Below the pieces are notes generated by a model. It ran no database searches, was not told the DNA's origin, and saw only the letters and a program-made list of their open reading frames with translations. From the NCBI RefSeq assembly GCF_907165205.1, contig NC_058192.1:7564001-7628000 (forward strand): DNA of 64,000 nucleotides, given 5' to 3'. Shown piece after piece: positions 25,296 through 35,950 of the stretch (its first letter is position 1; the number at the start of each line of letters is the position of its first letter). Source of the stretch: Coccinella septempunctata. Lineage: Eukaryota; Arthropoda; Insecta; Coleoptera; Coccinellidae. The translations under genes and the position numbers were made by a program.

Positions 25296-26226
25296 AAGTT
25301 TATAAATTTTAGTGCGCAAAGCCGCATAGAGAAACGTTTGAATTTTATTATTGGCGCATAGAGACATGCCAAAATTTTATGATTGATGCGACTCTTTAAT
25401 ATTTGCGTGCGGAAATAACCCCTGCTTTTCACTTTCCGCATATGCGTGCGTGGGCTTTCTTCTGTAAGATTTTGGAAAAGTACTACTTTCCAAACGTCAA
25501 TGCGTGTGGAAAAAAATAATATCGAAACGCTATCGCTAGTAGGAAAAATAAATAACAGCCATATCAACAAAATCCATCTAATACTTGGATGATAGTTGTC
25601 AAAAAGTTATTGCCGAAATTTAAAGAAGATGCAAAAAATGCATCAGGAAAACATAGGAAAAATTTTGATAATGAGTCATGATTTTGATTTCTATCCTGCT
25701 TCGTAATGAATTGAAAACTCTCAACATATAGGTAAAGACTGGCCAAATTGGTCATCGAAAAAATATTTACTATAGAATATTTTAGTTGGATTATAAAGGT
25801 ATGCCTAGAAATTTTTCGGGTAGGAAAACGATCTAACACGGATCGTAAAATTTGGAATGAATATTCTGAAAAATATAAGGATTCTCATGATTTTTCACCA
25901 TTTCTAGTCCTTCTTCTATTTTTATTCACTAGATCCAAGTTTATGATTGCGCGATATACTAACAAGCAATTATCCTCTGTATATAGAGGACCAATGAAAA
26001 CCTCTCTATCCACCTGCATACAGTTCTATCGGAATCCAAGTATATGAATTTCTTAATCCACTATTTCCAAGTATATAATTCAATAATATACTAAAAAGCG
26101 CCCCCTGGCTAGTTCGTAAAAAGAGATATCACTCTCGCTGTGTTAATACCGCCGAACGTTCTGTTAAGGGAAGCACGTTCAAGAAATGTTTTCACTAATT
26201 AGTTGAAGTAAATAATGGAGTGAAAT

Positions 26227-26799
26227 ATGGAAAACTTATTAGAGGTTGGGGATGCTCGGATAGCTGATCCGAATATTTCAAGGTAAGTTTATGATATTTA
26301 AAGAATCTGAATTTCTGAAGCCTATCCTTTCTACATTTTGTTTGGTGCTTCATGAATTTTTGGTGCACATCTTCATTCGCAACACCATAATTCTGAATAA
26401 TTATTTTCAAAAGTAGCTATCCACTGGAATTAGATGTAAACTTTCTCAATATTATGTCAAATATGTAATCATTCGTTCAATACAACCTAGGTTTTTTAAT
26501 TTTTCAATGAGAAATCCTGCTGGTTCATACAACATACAATTTTGAAATATTATCGTTTTTTCTTATAAGGCGAATACTTTTTTTCGAAGAAAAAGGTTTT
26601 ATGTAACTTGATAACACAAAGAAAGATCTATTCATTGTTCATGTTATGGTGATTTTTTTTTTCAAAAGGGCCTATAATGAATTAATCCGATTTTTACTTT
26701 TTCTGTTTATGTAGAGTCCTGGAGATATTGGACAAATCACTGGAGAACAAAGAAACAAAGCGTCACAAAGGAAACAAACTGTCCAGCCCTATTTGTTGA
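26227..26799 (+). CDS. possible two-exon mini-gene inside the 3.57-kb element
   Basis: An ATG at 26,227 opens 56 coding bases that end at a strong donor (AG then GTAAGT, 26,281-26,286). A pyrimidine-rich tract and TAG acceptor at 26,711-26,714 lead to a second exon (26,715-26,799). Joining them keeps the frame and gives 46 residues, beginning MENLLEVGDARIADP, lysine- and asparagine-rich towards the end. No family is recognised. The second exon could also be read in another frame, or extended to a GTAAGG donor at about 26,877, so this may instead be a non-coding transcript or the first exons of a lost gene. The 5' flank (26,099-26,190) is GC-richer than the rest of the element. The evidence is splice-site quality and frame only. 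Confidence 0.25.
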
Positions 26800-29335
26800 T
26801 TTAGGAGGGTCTGTACTAGAACCAAAAATTTTCTATTTTGTTGAATATGAGATGCATCTTCAATTTACTTCTGCACGTAAGGATTTCGATATATTTTTTA
26901 AATTATTTCATCTATTAAATGTGCACTATCCTATATCCTAGTACATACCACTGAAACAGTGCTGTGTTTTTGACATTGTTACGAAATCAAATGTTATTCC
27001 TCCTCATATATATATTAGAGTTTATGTATAGTACTGAATGTCTTATTCATTATGTGATTATTGTATGTAGGTACTTTGTTCAATGTTTTTCGATGTTGAA
27101 AAATATTATTTTTTATATTTATTTTTGTTAGTCTATATTTATTTCATTTTCGTTTTGTTGATATTCATTTTGAATGTGCAATAAATTTATTTTACTCATA
27201 TATATCGTTTTTGTTAAGGAGAATCTTCATTCTATAATCAAAGCAATAGTCAACTACTACCAAATAGTTCAATAATTAATTCCTCAAAACAAGCATGAAG
27301 TTGATTTTCAGCTGATAAAATAATCTGGTTGATTCAAGTATGAAGTTCATTTCTGTCAAATCTAGTAAAAACTGAAATGAAGAAATCTGACCTTTTAACA
27401 AGAAAATGTTCTAAACTCAAAATAAATATTGGAAATGATTCAAAGTGAAAATGTAAATAGATTCGACGGATAGTTGTATTTATTTCTTGGGAATACACCG
27501 AGAGATAAATTTGAAGTTAATATTTACTTCACAAAAATGTATTCTTTCCTCAAAACCAGTAATATATCAATTTTGATTTGATAATATGATATACTTGTTT
27601 CAACACTTGTGCAAAGTTGGTTTGAGTAGAAAAGCTACGTTCATTCAAGTATTCAGTCTCTTTCCTTCAACCGGACAAATCACTAAGATCAAGAGGTTTA
27701 ATAATTCATTCTGAAATTTTTCTACACTCATATGAAATATTTCAAATTCTCATTTCAAAATGAGTACTATACTCTCAAGGAATATATAAATTTACTTGAG
27801 TTAATATTATCTGTTTTATTAGATTCAAGTATATTATCCACTCATTTGAAAAACTGAGTATATTTGAATTTTGAGAATAAAGTGTACTTGACTCAACTCT
27901 ATTATATTCTTGCTTATATATGAATCTATCATTTACTTCAAACAAATATGATCCATTTGGTTGAAGAAAAGATTTTTTTGCGTGTAGGCAAGACCGCTCG
28001 GTACACAAAGGCAGAATATGGATGCAGCTTTAGGATTTACTACTTGGAAAGAGGTGCATGAATGCCTCATTCTTGAGCGCTCATACAAAAGTTTCTAGAA
28101 GATACCTCACTATAAGAACCATGAAATAAGGAATAAACTTGAAGGTACTTCTTGAAGCACCATTATCTTCTATGATATCGAATAACCGTCGAGATCGATA
28201 CATCAAGCCCACCCTTCAACATGTTTCTATTTTCTGTCACCATTGCCGAATTCGCGTATAAACCGATAAATTTTCCCGTTAACCGAGTTGGAGTTCAAAA
28301 CTCTCAACTTAACCAAATTTCGGAATGATTATCGATCGATGGTGGAATACTACACCAGTTATTCGATCGATGATGCAACAATGCATCAAGCCCACCCTTT
28401 AACATGTTTCTGTTGTTTGTCTCGATTCCCGAATTCGCGTATTTACCGATTAATTTTCCCGAACCGAATCGTTTCCCGAGTTGGAGTTCAAAACTCACAA
28501 ATTCCCCAAATTTCGGTATGATTATCGATCGATGGTGGAATACTACACCAGTTATTCGATAGATGATGCAACAGTGCATCAAGCCCACCCTTCAACATGT
28601 TTCTATTGTTTGTCTCGTTTCCCGAATTCGCGTATTTACCGATTAATTTTCCCGAACCGAATCGTTTCCCGAGTTGGAGTTCAAAACTCACAACTTCCCC
28701 TAATTTCGGAATGATTATCGATCGATGGTGGAATACTACACCAGTTATTCGATCGATGATGCAACAATGCATCAAGCCCACCCTTCAACCTGTTTCTATT
28801 GTTTGTCTCGTTTCCCGAATTCGCGTATTTACCGATTAATATTCCCGAACCGAATCGTTTCCCGAGTTGGAGTTCAAAACTCACAACTTTCCCACATTTC
28901 GGATTGATTATCGATCGATGGTGGAATACTACACCAGTTATTCGATCGATGATGCAACAATGCATCAAGCCCAGCCTTTAACATGTTTCTATTGTTTGTC
29001 TCGTTTCCCGAATTCGCGTATTTACCGATTAATTTTCCCGAACCGAATAGTTTCCAGAGATGGAGTTCAAAACTCACAAATTCCCCAAATTTCGGAATGA
29101 TTATCGATCGATGGTGGAATACTACACCAGTTATTCGATCGATGATGCAACAATGCATCAAGCCCACCCTTTAACATGTTTCTATTGTTTGTCTCGTTTC
29201 CCGAATTCGCGTATTTACCTATTAATTTTCCCGAACCGAATCGTTTCCCGAGTTGGAGTTCAAAACTCACAACTTTCCCACATTTCGGAATGTTTATCGA
29301 TCGGTGGTGGAAAACTACACAAGACTGTTATTCGA

Positions 29336-29911
29336 AAGCATAGCATGCAAAAATTCCTTTTAATACATATATACCTAGCCCCGGATGACAGCCCACTGAG
29401 CCCACTTTCAATAGGTGTGGAATGACAGGCAATCCACTGCCCCTAATATCAGTAGGTGGTGGGTCTAACCGACATCCTCATACTGGTACTCGTGACTCAT
29501 AAGAGTCATGATGGGTTTATGAGGAATTCTCTAGAACTGTGGCCGAAAATTAGGAACTAACGGGGATTCGCCATCTGTCAGTCGGGCGAATCTCTGTTCC
29601 TTCCTTTACATTGGCCCGAGTTTCTAGGAAAGCTATATAAAACCACCATTTTCATGGTTCCTACGCTGCATCCACATTATGCCTTTGTGAGCTGATAGGC
29701 AAGACCGCTCGGTACACAAAGGCAGAATATGGATGCAGCTTTAGGATTTACTACTTGGAAAGAGGTGCATGAATGCCTCATTCTTGAGCGCTCATACAAA
29801 AGTTTCTAGAAGATACCTCACTATAAGAACCATGAAATAAGGAATAAACTTGAAGGTACTTCTTGAAGCACCATTATCTTCTATGATATCGAATAACCGT
29901 CGAGATCGATA
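29336..29911 (+). repeat. satellite spacer unit, copy 7
   Basis: 576 bp, standard form. TATA box at 29,634, long hairpin at 29,660-29,745. Confidence 0.95.
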
Positions 29912-30852
29912 CATCAAGCCCACCCTTCAACATGTTTCTATTTTCTGTCACCATTGCCGAATTCGCGTATAAACCGATAAATTTTCCCGTTAACCGAGTT
30001 GGAGTTCAAAACTCTCAACTTAACCAAATTTCGGAATGATTATCGATCGATGGTGGAATACTACACCAGTTATTCGATCGATGATGCAACAATGCATCAA
30101 GCCCACCCTTTAACATGTTTCTGTTGTTTGTCTCGATTCCCGAATTCGCGTATTTACCGATTAATTTTCCCGAACCGAATCGTTTCCCGAGTTGGAGTTC
30201 AAAACTCACAAATTCCCCAAATTTCGGTATGATTATCGATCGATGGTGGAATACTACACCAGTTATTCGATAGATGATGCAACAGTGCATCAAGCCCACC
30301 CTTCAACATGTTTCTATTGTTTGTCTCGTTTCCCGAATTCGCGTATTTACCGATTAATTTTCCCGAACCGAATCGTTTCCCGAGTTGGAGTTCAAAACTC
30401 ACAACTTCCCCAAATTTCGGAATGATTATCGATCGATGGTGGAATACTACACCAGTTATTCGATCGATGATGCAACAATGCATCAAGCCCACCCTTTAAC
30501 ATGTTTCTATTGTTTGTCTCGTTTCCCGAATTCGCGTATTTACCGATTAATTTTCCCGAACCGAATAGTTTCCAGAGATGGAGTTCAAAACTCACAAATT
30601 CCCCAAATTTCGGAATGATTATCGATCGATGGTGGAATACTACACCAGTTATTCGATCGATGATGCAACAATGCATCAAGCCCACCCTTTAACATGTTTC
30701 TATTGTTTGTCTCGTTTCCCGAATTCGCGTATTTACCTATTAATTTTCCCGAACCGAATCGTTTCCCGAGTTGGAGTTCAAAACTCACACTTTCCCACAT
30801 TTCGGAATGTTTATCGATCGGTGGTGGAAAACTACACAAGACTGTTATTCGA

Positions 30853-31428
30853 AAGCATAGCATGCAAAAATTCCTTTTAATACATATATACCTAGCCCCG
30901 GATGACAGCCCACTGAGCCCACTTTCAATAGGTGTGGAATGACAGGCAATCCACTGCCCCTAATATCAGTAGGTGGTGGGTCTAACCGACATCCTCATAC
31001 TGGTACTCGTGACTCATAAGAGTCATGATGGGTTTATGAGGAATTCTCTAGAACTGTGGCCGAAAATTAGGAACTAACGGGGATTCGCCATCTGTCATTC
31101 GGGCGAATCTCTGTTCCTTCCTTTACATTGGCCCGAGTTTCTAGGAAAGCTATATAAAACCACCATTTTCATGGTTCCTACGCTGCATCCACATTATGCC
31201 TTTGTGAGCTGATAGGCAAGACCGCTCGGTACACAAAGGCAGAATATGGATGCAGCTTTAGGATTTACTACTTGGAAAGAGGTGCATGAATGCCTCATTC
31301 TTGAGCGCTCATACAAAAGTTTCTAGAAGATACCTCACTATAAGAACCATGAAATAAGGAATAAACTTGAAGGTACTTCTTGAAGCACCATTATCTTCTA
31401 TGATATCGAATAACCGTCGAGATCGATA
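30853..31428 (+). repeat. satellite spacer unit, copy 8
   Basis: 576 bp. It shares with copy 9 a G-to-T change in the loop of the upstream hairpin (31,098), so these two copies were duplicated together after splitting from the others. Confidence 0.95.
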
Positions 31429-33132
31429 CATCAAGCCCACCCTTCAACATGTTTCTATTTTCTGTCACCATTGCCGAATTCGCGTATAAACCGATAAATT
31501 TTCCCGTTAACCGAGTTGGAGTTCAAAACGCTCAACTTCCCCAAATTTCGGAATGATTATCGATCGATGGTGGAATACTACACCAGTTATTCGATCGATG
31601 ATGCAACAATGCATCAAGCCCACCCTTTAACATGTTTCTGTTGTTTGTCTCGATTCCCGAATTCGCGTATTTACCGATTAATTTTCCCGAACCGAATCGT
31701 TTCCCGAGTTGGAGTTCAAAACTCACAAATTCCCCAAATTTCGGTATGATTATCGATCGATGGTGGAATACTACACCAGTTATTCGATAGATGATGCAAC
31801 AGTGCATCAAGCCCACCCTTCAACATGTTTCTATTGTTTGTCTCGTTTCCCGAATTCGCGTATTTACCGATTAATTTTCCCGAACCGAATCGTTTCCCGA
31901 GTTGGAGTTCAAAACTCACAACTTCCCCTAATTTCGGAATGATTATCGATCGATGGTGGAATACTACACCAGTTATTCGATCGATGATGCAACAATGCAT
32001 CAAGCCCACCCTTCAACATGTTTCTATTGTTTGTCTCGTTTCCCGAATTCGCGTATTTACCGATTAATTTTCCCGAACCGAATCGTTTCCCGAGTTGTAG
32101 TTCAAAACTCTTAACTTCCCCAAATTTCGGATTGATTATTGATCGATGGTGGAATACTACACCAGTTATTCGATCGATGATGCAACAATGCATCAAGCCC
32201 ACCCTTTAACATGTTTCTATTGTTTGCCTCGTTTCCCGAATTCGCGTATTTACCTATTAATTTTCCCTAACCGAAATGTTTCCCGAGTTGGAGTTCAAAT
32301 CTCACAACTTTCCCACATTTCGGATTGATTATCGATCGATGGTGGAATACTACACCAGATATTCGATCGATGATGCAACAATGCATCAAGCCCACCCTTT
32401 AGCATGTTTCTATTGTTTGTCTCGTGTCCCGAATTCGCGTATTCAACTATTAATTTTCCCGTTAACCGAGTTGGAGTTCAAAACTCTCCACTTCCCCAAA
32501 TTTCGGAATGATTATCGATCGATGGTGGAATACTACACCATTTATTCGATCGATGATGCAACAATGCATCAAGCCCACCCTTCAACCTGTTTCTATTGTT
32601 TGTCTCGTTTCCCGAATTCGCGTATTTACCGATTAATATTCCCGAACCGAATCGTTTCCCGAGTTGGAGTTCAAAACTCACAACTTTCCCACATTTCGGA
32701 TTGATTATCGATCGATGGTGGAATACTACACCAGTTATTCGATCGATGATGCAACAATGCATCAAGCCCAGCCTTTAACATGTTTCTATTGTTTGTCTCG
32801 TTTCCCGAATTCGCGTATTTACCGATTAATTTTCCCGAACCGAATAGTTTCCAGAGATGGAGTTCAAAACTCACAAATTCCCCAAATTTCGGAATGATTA
32901 TCGATCGATGGTGGAATACTACACCAGTTATTCGATCGATGATGCAACAATGCATCAAGCCCACCCTTTAACATGTTTCTATTGTTTGTCTCGTTTCCCG
33001 AATTCGCGTATTTACCTATTAATTTTCCCGAACCGAATCGTTTCCCGAGTTGGAGTTCAAAACTCACAACTTTCCCACATTTCGGAATGTTTATCGATCG
33101 GTGGTGGAAAACTACACAAGACTGTTATTCGA

Positions 33133-33708
33133 AAGCATAGCATGCAAAAATTCCTTTTAATACATATATACCTAGCCCCGGATGACAGCCCACTGAGCCC
33201 ACTTTCAATAGGTGTGGAATGACAGGCAATCCACTGCCCCTAATATCAGTAGGTGGTGGGTCTAACCGACATCCTCATACTGGTACTCGTGACTCATAAG
33301 AGTCATGATGGGTTTATGAGGAATTCTCTAGAACTGTGGCCGAAAATTAGGAACTAACGGGGATTCGCCATCTGTCATTCGGGCGAATCTCTGTTCCTTC
33401 CTTTACATTGGCCCGAGTTTCTAGGAAAGCTATATAAAACCACCATTTTCATGGTTCCTACGCTGCATCCACATTATGCCTTTGTGAGCTGATAGGCAAG
33501 ACCGCTCGGTACACAAAGGCAGAATATGGATGCAGCTTTAGGATTTACTACTTGGAAAGAGGTGCATGAATGCCTCATTCTTGAGCGCTCATACAAAAGT
33601 TTCTAGAAGATACCTCACTATAAGAACCATGAAATAAGGAATAAACTTGAAGGTACTTCTTGAAGCACCATTATCTTCTATGATATCGAATAACCGTCGA
33701 GATCGATA
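33133..33708 (+). repeat. satellite spacer unit, copy 9
   Basis: 576 bp, the last spacer before the array ends. It has the same private loop change as copy 8 (33,378). TATA box at 33,431, long hairpin at 33,457-33,542. Confidence 0.95.
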
Positions 33709-34206
33709 CATCAAGCCCACCCTTCAACATGTTTCTATTTTCTGTCACCATTGCCGAATTCGCGTATAAACCGATAAATTTTCCCGTTAACCGAGTTGGA
33801 GTTCAAAACTCTCAACTTAACCAAATTTCGGAATGATTATCGATCGATGGTGGAATACTACACCAGTTATTCGATCGATGATGCAACAATGCATCAAGCC
33901 CACCCTTTAACATATTTCTGTTGTTTGTCTCGATTCCCGAATTCGCGTATTTACCGATTAATTTTCCCGAACCGAATCGTTTCCCGAGTTGGAGTTCAAA
34001 ACTCACAAATTCCCCAAATTTCGGTATGATTATCGATCGATGGTGGAATACTACACCAGTTATTCGATAGATGATGCAACAGTGCATCAAGCCCACCCTT
34101 CAACATGTTTCTATTGTTTGTCTCGTTTCCCGAATTCGCGTATTAACCGATTAATATCTGGTTTCCCGAATTCGCGTATTAACCGATTAATGATCCCGAA
34201 CGAATA

Positions 34207-34399
34207 CGCTCCACAAGGCAGCAGGATTGCCGTACCCTGGCTAGGGACCCTTACAGGGAGATATCATCCGGGTCAGATGAACCCTGGTTTTTTTACGAGG
34301 TTACTACTCCTCCCCTTCACCCTTTTGCAACCTGGCTTAGGACAGGCTTTGGCAGGTTTATAAATGACTTATGTAATTATAATTGAGCTAATAATTATG
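34207..34399 (+). repeat. repeat fragment at the right edge of the satellite array
   Basis: A GC-richer segment that starts where monomer similarity stops. It contains the CCTGGCTTAGGACAGGCTTT block at about 34,332-34,351, similar to the block at the left edge (8,478). It resembles a dispersed-repeat end, but the family is not identified. About 34,360-34,399 is plain AT-rich sequence. Confidence 0.4.
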
Positions 34400-35280
34400 A
34401 CTAAAATCACGCAACAGAATGACTAATACGTTGTATTATCAGATGACGAAACGACGAATGACATATCTCGGGTTGATTTGGGGAAATTTCGGTATATTCT
34501 AGAGAAAATACGATCTTTTCAAATCGATTCGTAGTACTATTTTCTACAGAGTGTTCAAATTTCAAAACCCAGAATTTCCACGAAGTCTTACCCTTTTTCT
34601 CGGGAAGATCGAAAAATTCTCGAAAAAATCGAAAAATTGTACAATAAAGACAAGCTGGGTGAACGAACGAGAATGAAAGCGTCCGTACGCTGTCAAAAAT
34701 GGACTGGAACTAACATCACGCGATTGAATGAATAATTTGTTATTTAATTTGATGACGAAACTAGGAATGACGTGTCTCTGGTAGATCTGTGGAAATTTCG
34801 GTATATTCTAGAGAAAATATGATATTCTTGAACAATTTTTCTGAATTGATCCGTGTTACTATTTTCTACAGAGTGTTCAAATTTCAAAATCCTATATTTC
34901 CACGAAATTCTTTCCGTTCTCGGTGAGATCGAAAATTTAAAAAAAAATCTAATAATATTGCACCAAACACGACCGGGTTGAACGAAAGAAAATAAAAGCG
35001 TACGTACGCCGTGAACAATGGACAGGAACTAACATAACGCTATAGAATTACTGATACGTTATATAATTGTATGACGAAACTACGAATGACGTTTCTCCAG
35101 ATGACCTGTGCAAAATCGGAGTTGAATATATTTTGAAAAAAAAGACGATCTTTTTGAACACTTCGTCAAAATTGATCCCTATAACTATTTTCTGAAGAGT
35201 GTTCAAATCCCAAAATTCAAAAATTCTACGAAATTTTACCGTTTCTCTGTGAGGTCGGAAAATTTTCGCCTTAAAATCCT
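34400..35280. repeat. three diverged tandem repeats of about 309-319 bp
   Basis: Copies start at 34,400, 34,709 and 35,028. Each begins ACTAA-A-C--CGC and contains GATGACGAAAC, TATTCTAGAGAAAATA (altered in the third), CTACAGAGTGTTCAAAT and a TCGGxxxGATCGAAAA block. The third copy is the most diverged and ends near 35,280. It is unrelated to the 193-bp monomer and has no open frame of note. Confidence 0.85.
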
Positions 35281-35950
35281 ATGGTTGTATTCTCAAGTCT
35301 TTCTCTCCCCTTATTGGGGAAAAAATTCAACGCCCACATCTAGATGAGTCTTTTCGCAAAACGTTCCGTCCTTGAATTAATAGTCGACCAGCATTACTTA
35401 CGTCTTAATAAAACGATGAAATAAATTAAAAAACTGTGGCTGTCGTCAGTCAGCAGATGTGCCAGATTTTTAATTAGCGAAAATAGGTATTGCTTACATC
35501 GGGGGGAAAGAGTCTATAATATCCATCCTTTTGGAATGGGGAGATGGAAAAGGGTTAAAAGGGTTTTCAGCTTCGTTCGTTCTTAGGGGTTTGCTTAGAT
35601 ATTTAAATTGAGATGTTGCTTAGTTCCACTCGACTGACTCGCTAATTGCCTTACCCTTAAAATATAACACATAAAACAAAGCCTTTGAACATTGCAGTCG
35701 TAATGCGAAATAAAACCCAGTTAAATGTTTTCTTGTGCTTTCCGAAGAATTCTTGATTTTGGTGGACATCATTTCATTCCTCATTTCAGATTAGACGTCT
35801 GCAGGAGTTTCTGAAACGATTTTTCATTCTCCCTATCAAAAATAAGACAAAAACTATAAGACAAGCTTTAAGTTTTCAAACAGTTTCAACATCACCAAAA
35901 CAGTTGCTCCTCACGATTTATCAAAATAGAAACTCGAAAATTGATCGATT
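35281..35950. other. 3' flank of the minus-strand methyltransferase gene, no other gene seen
   Basis: AT-rich sequence downstream of the gene that ends at 35,951. It presumably contains its 3' untranslated region, but no clear minus-strand AATAAA was found close to the stop. Confidence 0.45.

Larger units (their letters stand above)
24412..27984. mobile_element. 3.57-kb TA-flanked inverted-repeat element inserted in the satellite
   Basis: The boundaries are exact because eight intact spacers serve as the empty site: GCTGATA then CACGG at the left, GCGTG then TAGGCAAG at the right. The TA is duplicated. The ends are short inverted repeats, CACGGAAAAAAA against CACGCAAAAAAA. Both subterminal regions are AT-rich and full of related motifs such as TCAAGTATAT and ACTTGA. 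No transposase is recognised, so it is probably non-autonomous. It contains a nested family B element (25,032-25,295) and a possible two-exon mini-gene (26,227-26,799). The TA target fits Tc1/mariner-like or IS(L)2EU-like mobilisation, but the superfamily is not settled. Confidence 0.88.
24050..28200 (+). repeat. satellite spacer unit, copy 6, split by a 3.57-kb insertion
   Basis: The spacer occupies 24,050-24,411 and, after the inserted element, resumes at 27,987-28,200. Removing the insertion and one TA restores exactly 576 bp. The break falls in the 25-base loop of the long hairpin. Confidence 0.93.
8639..34206. repeat. 193-bp satellite DNA array with higher-order repeats
   Basis: About 85 head-to-tail monomers, mostly 193 bp (diagnostic starts at 8747, 8940, 9133, 9326 and 9519 are all 193 apart), with 183-bp variants in which CCGTTAACCGAG replaces a longer segment. 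Every monomer carries an ATCGATCGAT palindrome, GATGCAACAATGCATC, CATCAAGCCCACCCTT and CCGAATTCGCG. A 193+193+183 trimer of 569 bp recurs as a unit (for example 13,691 to 14,260, 18,251 to 18,820, 19,775 to 20,344 and 22,624 to 23,193). Monomer blocks lie at 8639-10180, 10757-12074, 12651-15116, 15693-16634, 17211-21200, 21777-24049, 28201-29335, 29912-30852, 31429-33132 and 33709-34206, separated by nine copies of a 576-bp spacer. Interior blocks are nearly letter-identical. The left block is more diverged, as expected where unequal exchange does not reach the edge. The right end breaks down into two 30-bp fragments of the monomer. Confidence 0.97.

Noticed and set aside
8670..34029. Dozens of open frames of 60-142 codons on both strands in the satellite
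   Set aside because: They repeat with the monomer. 193 is not a multiple of three, so the frame is lost at each monomer, and the 142-codon versions appear only where a 183-bp monomer keeps the phase. Both strands are open at once and no domain or start context is evident. They are satellite sequence, not genes.
8639..34206. CENP-B box in the satellite monomer
   Set aside because: The segments CCCGAATTCGCG, CCCGAACCGAATCG and CCCGAGTTGGAG were compared with the 17-base CENP-B consensus on both strands. None has the required bases in all core positions.
8639..34206. CRISPR-like direct repeats
   Set aside because: The repeat units are about 190 bp and continuous, without short repeats and unique spacers. 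The context is eukaryotic.
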